Shown here: positions 52,119 to 63,962 of the stretch, in pieces
How the letters are laid out: every line of letters starts with the position of its first letter
Position numbering within the stretch: the stretch's first letter is position 1
Source: Anadara kagoshimensis
Lineage: Eukaryota > Mollusca > Bivalvia > Arcoida > Arcidae
Direction: 5' to 3'
Assembly (NCBI GenBank): GCA_021292105.1
Contig: CM037864.1
Coordinates: forward strand, 8,050,635-8,114,634
DNA: 64,000 bases
Program-made: the position numbers and the translations under genes
The notes under the pieces: model-generated
Databases searched by the model: none
Told to the model about the DNA's origin: nothing
Seen by the model: the letters and a program-made list of their open reading frames with translations, nothing else

Positions 52119-52829
52119 ATAATCAAAAACAAACATACTAATCCATGTCCGAATCACAATCCAGAAGCAAAGTAAAAACTTGGGAACTGACAAGTTAGGT
52201 TAGACACGTGAACTTCCACCAGGGACACTTTTATTTGATACTTTTATTTGATACACAGAGACATTATATATATACTTCTCAACAATACTGTGATAACGGC
52301 CATAATTATTTTTGAGGGCCCTGATAAGCCTAGGCTTATGGCAATCTGTTAGCAGCTGACTTGGTTGTATAAAGTTTCTGAAATGGAAACAAGCTCTACC
52401 ATAGCGTATTAATAGTGAAAGAAATATACCTTAAACAGGAGAAACAGGTATATTGCTGCATAGAAAAGAAAAGTTGACCATGAAAAATTAGGCATCACGT
52501 ATGTCATAAAATTTTATATTTAGCCTTTCGTGGGCGTCAGAACTGAGATATAAGTCTAAACTTGGTGAATTAGTTGCATATTTGATTTCAAGCTCACTAG
52601 GGTAGATGTCATTCACATAATCTCTACATTTAGGATTGAATGTCAACTGTATATCTGTTTGTATATGCAGTTAAATAATTTAGCTGTGCTGTGCTCACCC
52701 CTCCAGTACACATGGCCTCACTTCTCTGATGTAAGTTCACGTGTTTCGCCAAACTTGTCAGTTCCAAAAGTCTTTACTTTGCTTCTGGATTGTGATTCGG
52801 GCATGGATTAGTATGTTTGTTTTTGATTA
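52119..52829. mobile_element. Family B element with both long inverted ends
   Basis: Starts TAATCAAAAACAAACATACT and ends AGTATGTTTGTTTTTGATTA. The arms match for about 100 bp (AATCACAATCCAGAAGCAAAG, ACACGTGAACTTNCANCAG). No transposase is encoded, so it is a non-autonomous element. It defines the ends of the dispersed family B segments. Confidence 0.75.
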
Positions 52830-52973
52830 GCAATAGTCTTTTCTCCAGATTTAACACGGTTCTGCATTAATGTTGCTTCATAAAAGCAAAGAAACAAAGC
52901 AGCAAAAACTTTGATTATTTATATTGGATTTTATCATGGAGTTTAATTTAAAATCATACCTTCTTATTGAAAT

Positions 52974-53282
52974 CAAAAACAAATATACCAATCCATGTCC
53001 AAACTCCAAAGGAAAGTAAAAAAAACAATTGAAACTGGCAAATTCGGTTAAACGCATGAACTTTAAAGAATACGCAAATCACAGGTAACAAATGGAGTAA
53101 TGTATATTACACAGATGGCGGGTGATGCTAGGTAAACATGCTGTGCTCACCCCTCCAGTACACACGGCCTCACTTCTCTGACGTAAGTTCACGTGTTTCA
53201 CCAAACTTGTCAGTTTCAAAGTTTTCACTTTGCTTCAGGATTGAGGTTCTGACATGGATCAGTATGTTTAATTTTGATTTCA
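52974..53282. mobile_element. Family B element, short internally deleted copy
   Basis: Inverted ends AATCAAAAACAAATATACC and AGTATGTTTAATTTTGATTT about 310 bp apart. Confidence 0.65.
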
Positions 53283-53475
53283 AAGATTTTACTTTGCTTT
53301 GGAATTGTGATTTGAACACCGATTAGTATGTTTGTTTTTTGATTTCAAAGATTTTGCTTTGCTTCGGAATTGTGATTTGAACACCGATTAGTATGTTTGA
53401 TTTTGATTTCAAAGAGTTTACTTTGCTTTGGAATTGTGATTTGAACATCGATTAGTGTGTATGTTTGTTTTGATA
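53283..53475. repeat. Tandem array of family B terminal sequence
   Basis: Three copies of about 64 bp: TTTACTTTGCTTTGGAATTG, TGATTTGAACACCGATTAGT and ATGTTTGTTTTTTGATTTC. The element end has been amplified in tandem. Confidence 0.75.
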
Positions 53476-53479
53476 TTAT

Positions 53480-54940
53480 TCAACTATTTCAACAAATTCT
53501 TTGATAATGGTCTTCGATTGGTGTCGATTTTATCAAATTCAACCATGAGTTAGAGTTAGAGTTACCTCTCTTTGGTTAAGCTAAAATCGTCGAATGAAAG
53601 AAAAAATTGGTCTATGAATAACTTTTTAATGTTATAAACGAGGTTTACTGCAAATCGATAATTATCATAAGGCTGAATATATTCGAAATGCCGACTGAGA
53701 TTAACAATAGTTTCTATCAGTATCTAAATGAAAGGTTTGTCGATTTCATGCTTAAATCTTCAAGATATCCATGATATCTACATGTATAATTATTCTTTTT
53801 GTGCTTACATCACTGTTTAATAGAAAAGCCCTCAAGAGGAGTCAATATGCGTAATGCGGAATTTCATTCACTTGCATTAAAGTTTTTTATAATGACAAAC
53901 TAGATGATTATCTCCAATTAAGCGGAGACAATTAGTTTCTAAAAGTTCTGAATTATGTGCATGATTCCATCTTTTTATTTCAGTATTGATTTTTTTATTT
54001 TCCATTCCACAATATTTATACTAAGAAATAATTCCTCTACATTTAATGCCACATAACCGCTTTTACCCTAACCATTAAGGACCCAAAAACATCTTTCATT
54101 GATTTTCAATGCAACATAAAGTGTTTTGGCGTCATCACAATATCTTTGATACGTATGCTATCTCTGTATTCAAAATCGCCCTGGATAAATTTGACGTCCC
54201 ATAGCTCCGTGTTCCTTTCCTTCTCAATTTTAATTATTAACTTTTTAGGGCCTTGATAAGCACAAGCTCCCAATTTTTCTGCGTCAATTAATTTATTTGT
54301 AAGTAGCTTTCTTCGTTGTATAATGTTTCTATAGCTGGAACAAGGATAACACTTAATTCTTGCATGCGGACCAAAGATGTAATTATTGGCATGAAAATAA
54401 TTAACGATTTTTAATACTAGACAGGCCCTGCTTAACATGTAAAAAAGGGCATTGACTTTAAATCAACAACAGGCTGTATGATTCTGAGTTTAATCCGTCT
54501 TAGCCTCACAAAGCATTAAAAGGTTATCAGGTGGGACGTAACAGTTTGTAAAACAAAAAGCCGTTAATGCCATCACACTTCAAATGTTACAGGATTTCAT
54601 ATCAGTATAAACTGTAATATTCCACGTGTTGAAACAAGTCGGGATGTTGTGTTTTAGATCAAACCAAATGTCGGAACATCTTTAATATCATTTTAGATTA
54701 GACATAATCCTAAAGTGACACATGAAGTGCAGAAATAGAAAAATATAATCGGCTTAACTTTTATCTCCTTACTCAACTCTACGCACTTGGGACGTGTTTG
54801 AATATGGTCTGTTAGGTTTCGCCATATGACTAGTGTGAAATAATCAATGCTAAACGTAACGTGCTTGTAAAATCTTTCAACAAAAACTCTTTTTAGAGGC
54901 TTGATCAAATGGTAGCTTCACGAAGCCCATTGGTAAAAGT
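53480..54940. other. Non-coding DNA with a family B fragment
   Basis: At 54105..54240, TCACAATATCTTTGATACG and TTTGACGTCCCATAGCTCC mark a partial family B copy. The rest is unrecognised. Confidence 0.4.
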
Positions 54941-54954
54941 TATCAAATACAATC

Positions 54955-55470
54955 ATTCCGGTCCATGAAATCACAATCCCAAAAGTAAAGTAAAACTTTG
55001 AAAAACGGCAAATTAAGTTAAACACGTAAACCTTCTCAATAAAGCGAGAAAGTGTGTTCTAGAATAACTGGGGTGAATGACGATAACGGCGTTACAACAA
55101 CGACAACTTTAAACAACGAAGCAAGTTGCGTACATTATATTGTTGACATAGAGATACCTCGAGTCTGGGCTTGTCAAAGCCCTCAGAAAGTTTATTGTCC
55201 TCGTCACGTTGTTGTTGATGGGTGGATGGGTGTGGTGTCTCTGTGTCTAAAGACACCCTGGATATATTTGACGTCCAATAGTTCTAAGTTCCTTTCATTA
55301 TCAAATTTGGTAGCACACGTGGCGAATGTAGCTAGCTAAACAGGAGGTGCTTACCCTTCCGCAGCACCCGGTCGCACGTGTTTACGTCTTTAACTTGATT
55401 TGCCAGTTTCAAGATTTTACTTTGCTTTGAGATTGTAATTTGGGCATAGATTAGTGTGTTTTTTATTCTT
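54955..55470. mobile_element. Family B element, diverged full-length copy
   Basis: Left end CCGGTCCATGAAATCACAAT, right half TTTGACGTCCAATAGTTCT, GTAGCTAGCTAAACAGGAGG and an end GGGCATAGATTAGTGTGTTT in inverted relation. Confidence 0.6.
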
Positions 55471-55479
55471 GGACATTAA

Positions 55480-56290
55480 GTGGCAAAAATATTAGGGAAA
55501 TGTTTCCAACAAGATTTACAAACCATATACCCTATACGTTGTTGACGGTATTTCATGTATAATTATAACGCATTCAAAACGAGGCTAAAGTTGTATGGAT
55601 TATCAACCAAATGGCAGCCACTGGATGAAAGTGACGATGTTGCTGATATGAGAAATAAGTCTTACCCATCCGAGGCACCTAACCCCAATATTCTGATGTA
55701 CGTTCACGTGCTTAACATACATATAATTTGCCAGTTTTCAAAATTTCTACTTTCCTTTTGTGATTTGAATTTGGACCGGCATGTTTGTTTTTGACCTTTG
55801 GGATTGTGATTTGAACATGGACCGGTATGTTTTTTATTCGCTAGACCGTTTTTGATCGGTTAGAACTGTTAGAAATATTGAACAAAAATATCGGTCAGAC
55901 AGTTTAACATTGTCAGCATCACCCAATGTCAATCAAAGTGCATTTATATGTTTAATGTTGTAGAAATAAATATGCTTTATGTCATTGTTATACGCAAGAA
56001 AGCGAACATGCTTCGTATTAATTGCTGTGAGACCTGCCGACATGCCAACATTTAGCAGACTATCACAGCGCACTATGTCGGTCAGACAGTTTCATTATGT
56101 CAGGAAATAAACCGAACTGTGTCAATTAAAAGAGTTTAATCTTGTATATATTAATCGGGTTCTTTTCATTAAAATATATAATTAATTACTTTAGAAAGCA
56201 AACATCAACAGCGCAAGTTTACCAAGTTCTCCCGAAACTAGATCTTATGTCATTGAGTAAACTATAGAATACTTGGTATTCTTAAAGGGT
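55480..56290. other. Non-coding DNA with a family B tail
   Basis: At 55690..55830, ACGTTCACGTGCTTAAC and GGACCGGCATGTTTGTTTTT mark a partial family B right end. GTCGGTCAGACAGTTT and related sequence occur twice (55890 and 56080). No gene. Confidence 0.4.
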
Positions 56291-56695
56291 TATGATACAG
56301 ACCTGTCGAAAGGTTAACACTATGGTAACGAATTAGTGCCGAATCGGCAGCTCAACTCGACTACTCGTTTATCTACAGTACAGACCTGTCGAAAGTTTAA
56401 CACTACGTAACCAAACGAAGTTGAAACTTGGCTGCCAATTGGCCGAGATAAGGATTGGTAGTAGAAAATCAATCAAGAGATGTAAAACAATTGCCAAAAA
56501 GCTATCGAGATATAGCTAACGAGCGAGAGAGATGAGCTTCCGATTTGATAGCTTTGTGTTAAACTTCCGACAGGTCTGTACTGTTTCTCTTGGCAGCTCA
56601 GCTACTATTTACCCATATCTTTGCCACTCGGCATTCGAGTTTTGAATGTTTTCGTTTTATCAATGTCAAACTTTCGACAGGTCTGTAATGTACTG
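56291..56695. mobile_element. MITE A copy split by another MITE A copy
   Basis: Outer copy ends are ACAGACCTGTCGAAAGGTTA at 56293 and CTTTCGACAGGTCTGTAATG at 56690. A complete second copy (56373..56584, CAGTACAGACCTGTCGAAAG to CCGACAGGTCTGTACTG) sits in its middle, so this is a nested insertion within one family. Confidence 0.75.
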
Positions 56696-56778
56696 ACGCC
56701 CTTATTTCTTTACAATTCAGCAAATATTAACTATTTCTAGTTCATTAAGTAACTTTTTATATACTTTTTACCTTAATT

Positions 56779-56991
56779 ACGGTGCAGACCTGTGAAAAGT
56801 TTACATTGATAGTATTATTAAATGTATTAGGAAAGCTCTACCCTACCGTGTGACCAAGATGTGGAAAAGCTACTAAAGAGATAGATGTCTTTAAGCAGCC
56901 GAGATCTAGAAAACGTGGAGTAAGACGAGCGATCTATTCGGCAATAAATTTTATTTGCAGAGTGTTAAACTTTCGACAGGTCTGTACTATA
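56779..56991. mobile_element. MITE A copy
   Basis: GTGCAGACCTGTGAAAAGTTT and AAACTTTCGACAGGTCTGTA inverted ends. Confidence 0.65.
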
Positions 56992-57088
56992 CATCAAATC
57001 CCACTTATTCTTCTCCTGTAATTGTAAAATGAATGTAATAAGGTAAAAATTAATTTTCCGGATATATGGTTTAAGTAATGTACACAAG

Positions 57089-57304
57089 CTACACTATCGA
57101 CCTGTCGAAAGTTTAACACTAAGGTTAAAAGAAAGTCGACGTTTGGTTGTTTAGATATGGACAGCTAGTGCCAAAAGCTGCAGACAGATTAATAGCAATT
57201 GTCGAAAAACTGTCGAGATGTACCTTACGAAAGACCGAGAAAGCTGCCGATTCGTTAAAAAAATTGTTTGATGGGAGATAAAATTTTGGACAGGCCTGTA
57301 CTGT
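57089..57304. mobile_element. MITE A copy
   Basis: TATCGACCTGTCGAAAGTTT at the left and TTTTGGACAGGCCTGTACTG at the right. Confidence 0.65.
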
Positions 57305-57451
57305 GCAATTACGACATCCTCTATAATTATTAACACATTTTCTTTTACTACTACAAAGAAATCCGTGAGAAGATAGTAAAATTTATTTTCCTCCTAGACA
57401 AGTTAGAATAGAACTAATCATTTCAGTGTGTGTTAATTTTAGTTTATTATT

Positions 57452-57685
57452 GTACAGTACATTCCTGTCGAAGGTTTAACACTGGGGTAACGAAATTGTG
57501 CGAATATGGCAGCTGATCTGAGCCGTCCTTATCTATAAATTGACAGCTTTTCTACAGCTACGTATACTGTCTATCCCTCAGTCACTAGCTATCAAGATAT
57601 ACACCACTCGGCAGTTGAGTTCCGATTCTTCGTCAGCTGAGCGGTTTTTTTTATTTGTTTTTTTTTTTTGACAGGTCTGTATTGT
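57452..57685. mobile_element. MITE A copy with TA flanks
   Basis: TA then CAGTACATTCCTGTCGAAGG, and GACAGGTCTGTATTG then TA. Confidence 0.65.
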
Positions 57686-57689
57686 AAAA

Positions 57690-58537
57690 ACGTAATCAAT
57701 GATGAACTAATTACAAAAAAGTTAATTAGCAACGTTTTCGGTAAGATGTAAAAAAAAAAATCATAAAAAACGTGTTTATTTATAAACCAAAATGCTCTTT
57801 TTATGATCATTGGTTGGAAAATAAAAAAAGATAGTAAACAAGTGTCTCGTGGCTATTGGATACAAATTGATACTGAAAAAACAGTATTCCATCTTTCCGA
57901 GTTGTTCCTACTAAATTACTTGAACAACCATAGTACCGAATCAAACTTTATTATGCTGCTCCGTGCCGTCCAAACTTGGGGGTGTACAATTAGCTAAGTA
58001 TATGTTATAGGCTTATATTTTCTTGTATTTTTTCTCTTACATATATTTGCTTTGTTTAGGCATTTTACAACCCGTTTGTTATTGGTGATATAAATAGAAT
58101 CCAGTTCTGTGGTTGAAGAAGGGCGTTAGTATAAATGTTTCGTACAGACTTTGGACGGTCAATGGGCTACAAAGAAAAATGGAATTAAGAACTGTGGTTC
58201 AGATAGGGCGCTAACCATCGTTTTGGAAAAGAGTACTTCGTGCATACTATAACACACTCACCTGAACTTTATGAACCAGTAACCCAGACATCAAGGCATT
58301 TAACACAATTCTAAAACAAAACACACATTGCCGTGGCAGAAACATGGAATATAAATGTAATTAACAATAGACAGATCAACCAAGAAAACAAACTTACATG
58401 TAACGTGTCACAATATAAGCTTAAGACATTTAAGGCCATTCGTTATACTTAAGCATTTTATAAGCAATTCCTTAAGGTTCCTTCTAAATATAGACTTAAC
58501 GGCCCTAGTATTCATTCATTGTGGGGCAATTTAAGCT
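57690..58537. other. Non-coding DNA, nothing recognised
   Basis: Only short open frames are present, without splice or family support. Confidence 0.45.
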
Positions 58538-58762
58538 GATACAGTACAGATCTATCAAAAGTTTTACAATGAGGCAACAAACGGGAGTTAAAGCTTGTCT
58601 GTCGAGTGACTGAGATACGGATACTCCGTGTGCAAAAAAGCTACCATGTTATAGACAACAGCTGTTAAAAAAGTTTCCGGGTTGTATATGTTGTTAAGAG
58701 ATTGCGAAGAGCTACCAATTCGCTAGCTTAATAATGTTAAACTTCAAACAGGTCTGTTATGT
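58538..58762. mobile_element. MITE A copy
   Basis: ATACAGTACAGATCTATCAAAAG and AAACTTCAAACAGGTCTGTTA ends, with inner TGTCGAGTGACTGAGATACGG. Confidence 0.65.
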
Positions 58763-58764
58763 AA

Positions 58765-59404
58765 ACGGTTAGAGGATATGGAACTCTTCTGCCATGAAAG
58801 TATTTTAAGTTATAAAAATGTAGGTGTCTCGACTTTCCTTAACGTAATTTCTAAACAATACACACGTGTCCATGGCAGAAACATGGACTATAAATGGAAT
58901 TATAACAGATTATTGGACATTATGTTTATGTCAATTTTTTATTATTTAGCTGACATTAAAATCAAGTTTAGATTAAAACTGGAAACTGTCAAATGCGGAA
59001 TAGAGATTATTCAGTGCAGACGACATAAGGGTTGAGGCTATCCGGTACTGAATGCAGACGGCCATGCTTATTGTATTCGTGATTACGAAAACCCTAAAAA
59101 GATTGCATACACAATTTACAAAATGTCAATGACATTTTTCTATTGTCTTAGTATTATTATGATGCGACCGGATTTACAATATCGTCTCTGCTAAAAAACG
59201 TACTAGCATTTAAAAAAGACTGCACATTTCATAAAATTTTCAGTTTCACTTCTAACTGTAAACGTTAAATTTCAACAACTCCACTGTTTAAGTGATTATA
59301 AGCATGGTGTTATGCAATTTCGAGTTATCCTTGTATCACAATAGGGAATTGGAACTTTAAAAATGGATTAATTGACCGTCCTAACAATATTGTTGATAGT
59401 AACG
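58765..59404. other. Non-coding DNA, nothing recognised
   Basis: ACGTGTCCATGGCAGAAACATG at 58864 resembles 58330..58350, a short local duplication. No gene. Confidence 0.4.
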
Positions 59405-59560
59405 ATGTCGCTGTATCAAAAAATTGCCCTGGAAATATTTGACTTCCAATAGTTCCGAAGCAACAGGCCTAACTTCCCTGGTGGAAGTTCACCCAATTTG
59501 CTAGTTTCTACTTGGTTTTGGGGTTTTGATTTAAACATAGATTGGTATGTTTGTTTTTTT
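59405..59560 (-). mobile_element. Family B fragment
   Basis: ATTTGACTTCCAATAGTTCC, TTCCCTGGTGGAAGTTCAC and GTATGTTTGTTTTTTTGA in the minus-orientation order. Confidence 0.55.
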
Positions 59561-59789
59561 GAAATGAGGATAATACCCACGATACAGGCCAGTACATCTT
59601 ATCCCGAAATAGTATAGAAAACAGCTGTTTGAAGCCCACAGGGACTCTAGTAACTTTCAGCTTGAAATGCACCTAGATGCGTATTGAAAATCTCACAGTA
59701 AAAGACACTCTATCTAATGCAATAAAGTAATATAATAATACCACCGCAAATTAGTTTGAGGGGGGGGGGTTATAAGAATCACCATGTCT

Positions 59790-60003
59790 ATCTGTCTGTC
59801 TGTTCGTTCGTCTATCTGTTCGTGTAAAATCGCGTCCGGGCCATATCTTATCAATGCTTTGGAGGACTCTCATGAAACTTCACATAAATAATCTTTATGG
59901 TCCAATGACCTTGAACCAATGTCATATAGGAAAGGTCAAGGTCGCAGGAAAACTTTAAATGTTTGGGCGGGGGTATTTGGCTCTCAAGAGACAGTTCTAG
60001 TTG
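59790..60003 (+). mobile_element. Interspersed repeat (CCTTGAACC / CAAGAGACAG family)
   Basis: GTCTGTCTGTTCGTTCGTCT, CATGAAACTTCACATAAATA, ACCTTGAACCAATGTCATAT, AAGGTCAAGGTCGCAGGAAA and CTCTCAAGAGACAGTTCTAG. A fragment of the same family is at 25850..25995. The origin class was not recognised. Confidence 0.55.
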
Positions 60004-60059
60004 CTTTTGGTTTCGGTCAAATTTTTTTTGGATTTTTGTAAAATTATAGTTACTGAAAT

Positions 60060-60300
60060 ATATATGTCAGTAGAGTGAAGTCATAGTTATATCCTAAAAG
60101 ATTATTTCACTGGTATTGAGACAAACAATTCTGGAATAGTGTAGGAAACCGAAGTGTCCAGAAAAACCACCGACCTTCAGTAACCTATAAACTCTCACAC
60201 TAGGATCGGCCGAGTGGGTTTCGGGTTTTGGCGATGAGAGCCGCTGTGATTCACGCTGAAAGCGTGTACTTTAGACCAATCGGTCACCATGACCTCTTCG
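60060..60300 (-). mobile_element. tRNA-derived SINE (minus orientation)
   Basis: A body with GTTATATCCTAAAAGATTAT and AACCACCGACCTTCAGT leads to a decayed head ending CGGTCACCATGACCTC. It belongs with the 19675..19895 type. Confidence 0.6.
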
Positions 60301-60309
60301 GAGAACTAT

Positions 60310-60964
60310 CCTCAAAAGAAATAAAGAACCAATTCTATGTTCAATTAAATTTATTGTTATATTTTTCGTTTGTCTAGCGTTAATACCATATGTACGTAAT
60401 CATACACTGTATGTATTCTCTCCTTCGAATTACTAACAAATTTGTACAATCCCAGATTTTCTTTATAAAAAACACTGCCATAAACCATCTATAAAAAACA
60501 ATACTATTGTTCAAGTAAGCGCAATAAACTAATTTCCGTTCGTGTTCTCGCCGATATTTAAACCAATTTCAAAAATATTGTTTTTTAACTTTTCATCTTC
60601 GTCTTGCCATTAAAATCAATTTGGATTTAACACTGCGATAGTAATTTGACGTGCTTTAAGATTATCATGCACTTAACATAATCCCGACAGGCTAAGAGCA
60701 ATCACGTCCTTGTCCGTAGCAACCGAATTAGTGCAATAAATTTGGACTTTTATTGCCCTCCTGTTGAGCTCGTAACGAAGTTAGTATTGATTCCGTGGGC
60801 TTCGTGAGATGTCAAAGCTCAGATCTGTAACATATACATGCGATGGGAGATGTTAACTTTATTACCGTATTAAATTGTTTGTACCGTGTAGGTGCCTGAA
60901 ACATTAAATGTAACAATAAAATAAGATTGTTTTTACAACAAAATCTACTCACAAAATTAACGTA
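60310..60964. other. Non-coding DNA, nothing recognised
   Basis: No coding or repeat structure was identified. Confidence 0.4.
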
Positions 60965-60965
60965 C

Positions 60966-61300
60966 AAAAAGCAGCAGGTGTGTATACTTATGCCGTATAA
61001 AGTGTTCTTGAGAAACAGAAAGTGTTGGCGGTGAGAATGACTGTAGAGTAACAGTATTTCAAGCCACTTTAACGATTCTTCCCGGTCAGTTCTGGCACGC
61101 ACAAAAAAGCAAAAGATGTGTACACTTATGCCGCAATAAAGTTCTCTTGAGAAATAGGAAGTGTTGGCGGTAAGAATGACTGTAGAGTAACAGTGTTTCA
61201 AGCCCCTGTTACGATTCTTCCCGGTCAGCTCTGTTGCGTACAAAAAACAGAAAGTGTGTATACTTATGCCGCAATAAAGTTCTCTTGAGAAATAAGTGTT
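60966..61300. repeat. 138-bp tandem repeat, 2.4 copies
   Basis: Units begin at 60966, 61104 and 61242 (GTGTGTATACTTATGCCG, GTTCTCTTGAGAAATAGGAAGT, GATTCTTCCCGGTCAGYTCT). A 38-bp unit (TGATGATGTTGTTGGTCAAG) is then duplicated at 61306..61365. The 183-codon frame on the - strand only reflects the repeat. Confidence 0.85.
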
Positions 61301-61384
61301 GACGGTGATGATGTTGTTGGTCAAGCATCGACATTGGCGGTGATGATGTTGTTGGTCAAGCATCGATATATGGATAAAGAGTAA

Positions 61385-61605
61385 TTGTAAGTGTTATACG
61401 TCTCTGTTAAAATTCTTCCACTTACATCAACGCAGCCAATTATGAGATGATGGAATAAACCGGAACACCGACCTATAGCAAGAGAACTGAACTGACAAAC
61501 TTAATCACACCAGGATTTTCCTTGAGTGGAATTCGAGCCTAGGCAATGAAAGTCACTGATCCATTAAAAGCGCTTTAGATCACTTTGGTATCGAGGCCCC
61601 TTGAC
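61385..61605 (-). mobile_element. tRNA-derived SINE (minus orientation)
   Basis: CCAATTATGAGATGATGGAA, CACCGACCTATAGCAAGAGA, GGAATTCGAGCCTAGGC (B-box region) and a head ending GGTATCGAGGCCCC. Confidence 0.6.
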
Positions 61606-61986
61606 TTCCACATTTTGGCATTTTTAATTTTCACCAAAATTTCTCCGTAAGCTATTCCTAATGTCGATAATAACAATAATTTCCTTTAGGCATATGAATG
61701 ATTTCTTGGCAATATCAGATTCAATTATTGTCTTCCTCGAACGCAATGCAATTTTCTTAACAATTTTGCATAACTTATGCTTTTGATCAACATTACCAAA
61801 TGGGTCAAAGGAAAAAAGTGAATTTAATGTGGCATTTAGATCAAATAATAAAATTTAACACCAGGTCTAAAATGTCAAAGTGCACATAACGGTCACAACT
61901 GATTAACAAGCTTTGGGAGGAATATAATATGTATGTAAAGCCCAAATGGGATCTCAAATTTCTATGTAACTCTAAAATGACATAGA

Positions 61987-62185
61987 TACAGCAAAGACCT
62001 GTAGGAAGTTAAACACTGAGCTCACGACAAGGAGTCGAAGCTCGGCTGCCGAGATATGGATCGCTAGTAGTCGAAAAGCTGTCAAGAGATAGATAGAAGC
62101 TGCCAAGATAATCTAACAATGGGCTAAGATGAGCTGCAGTTATTCAATAGCTTAGTGTTAAAATTGCAACAGATCTGTACTGTAT
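61987..62185. mobile_element. MITE A copy
   Basis: ACAGCAAAGACCTGTAGGAAG and TTGCAACAGATCTGTACTG then TA. Confidence 0.6.
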
Positions 62186-62189
62186 ATTC

Positions 62190-63010
62190 TAACCTTACTA
62201 ACGTGCTAATATCAACATGTATAGTCCAACCTGTCCAAAGGTCACCTGAAATTCTATATATCCAAATTGTTCTTTATTCATATTTTTAAACCTGTATATA
62301 AAGGTCACCTGCCTATAACGGCCACTTTTGCTGGTTCCCTTTGGTGACATTATAGACAGGTTTGTCTGTATTATTAAATCTTATCAGTGCTAAATCTTAT
62401 GAAAGTATACGTTGTTGTTGATGTTTGGTTATGCAATGCGTTTTATGTTTTTATGCTTTGAGTACTGTTAAGTACTTTATCTGCGTATTGTATTGTCGTG
62501 TGTAAAAGTCTTGCCGTCTTGCCTTGTGTCGTTGTCTTAAAATTTTAAATGTAAAGTTGACATGAAAGTTCATAAGAGCTTATGTTAGTTGTTAGTTTAT
62601 ATCCGTTTATTATTATTATATTATTATTATATTATTATTATTATTATTATTATTAAACACTGAATTTGGCAAAAAAAATCATTTCGAAGGCTAAAGCGCG
62701 GACACAAATGCTTCTAGAACGTTTTGTTGGCTGGACAACCAGCTATAGCTACATGTTATCCCCTCCTATTATATATATATATATATATATACTTTTTCTT
62801 AGTGTAATATAAAAACAGGATACTGTAAAAAAAACTCCACGGAACTGGTCTAATGAAAGTTTGCTCGTTTTATCTTAGTACTCCATAGTTTAACCAAAGT
62901 TTGGTATTTACAATTTCAATAAAATATAATACAATAGAATATAAAGAACGTTCAAATGTTATAACCATCAATTATAAGTAATTTTCAATATGACACCAGG
63001 AGTTTTCATT
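62190..63010. other. Non-coding DNA with microsatellites
   Basis: (TTA)n at 62600..62656 and (TA)n at 62767..62792. No gene. Confidence 0.5.
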
Positions 63011-63013
63011 TAA

Positions 63014-63165
63014 GAAATAGGGTAAATTTCCAATGACTTTATGAACTTGCAAAATATAATAAGCTGTCTCAAATTGCATAAAAGGTGAAGCTTGTTGTGC
63101 AAATTTTGTGACAGCCCATTATACTTTGCAAGTTCATAAAGACATTGGAAAATAACCTTATTTTT
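63014..63165. mobile_element. Palindromic MITE (family C), copy 2
   Basis: Arms AAATAGGGTAAATTTCCAAT, GACTTTATGAACTTGCAAAA and the inverted TTTGCAAGTTCATAAAGACA, TTGGAAAATAACCTTATTT enclose about 60 bp. Confidence 0.75.
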
Positions 63166-63731
63166 TATATTTACAATATTTATAAATAATAATTTATTTC
63201 CGTCTAACATGTTCCATGCTAATTTGAAAACAATTTGGAAATTCGCTGTTGGTGCACCTTATCATAAAAATGGGTCGTCTCCTGTCAGTCAACGAGAGCA
63301 TTTGGCATCAGCACGTGTTGCATTGTCTCTGTGAAGTGGCAAAGAAATACTTTATTGAAGCAAAAATATTGCAATTGTAAATATTTACAAATAACATAAA
63401 GTCCTTAACAGTATGCACAATCTTTTGCAGGCATGTGTTATGCTGTTCATATATAATAATAACCTTGATTCATCGCCACCATTTATTCAGTCCGATTTTG
63501 ACATTATAAAGGGTTTTGCGATAAAAATCAGGAAGACTTACCAAAAAAAAAAAAAAAACAACAACAAACAAACAAACATAAAGAAATAGAGTTTAGGGCT
63601 CCAAATATTGGTGATAAGTGAGGTGGCAAAATCATCGAGGAACAGCATAATAATGTATGTAAATTGAACCAAATGCATATGTTTTACCAGCTGCTTATAC
63701 AAAAAATCCTCACAATTAAATACTATTTTCA

Positions 63732-63962
63732 TATACAGTACAGACCTATCGAAAGTTTTTTTAAAACACTGATCTAAAGAAAAAAGAGTCGACGTTCAGC
63801 TGTCACGTGGACAAAATGTTAACAGCTAGCGCCCCAAAACCTGCCAAGAGATATATAGTGGCAACTACCAATAAAAGCTAACGGCAAGGGTCAAAATCAG
63901 CTGTCGATTTAAGCATAACGAGCTAGCCTTAGTGCTTAACTTTCGACAGGTCCGTACTGTAA
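63732..63962. mobile_element. Tc1/mariner-type MITE copy with TA flanks
   Basis: TA then CAGTACAGACCTATCGAAAG at the left and CTTTCGACAGGTCCGTACTG then TA at the right. Confidence 0.8.

Noticed and set aside
60812-61363. 183-codon minus-strand frame
   Set aside because: Covers the 138-bp tandem repeat; the peptide repeats with the DNA and has no recognisable domain.
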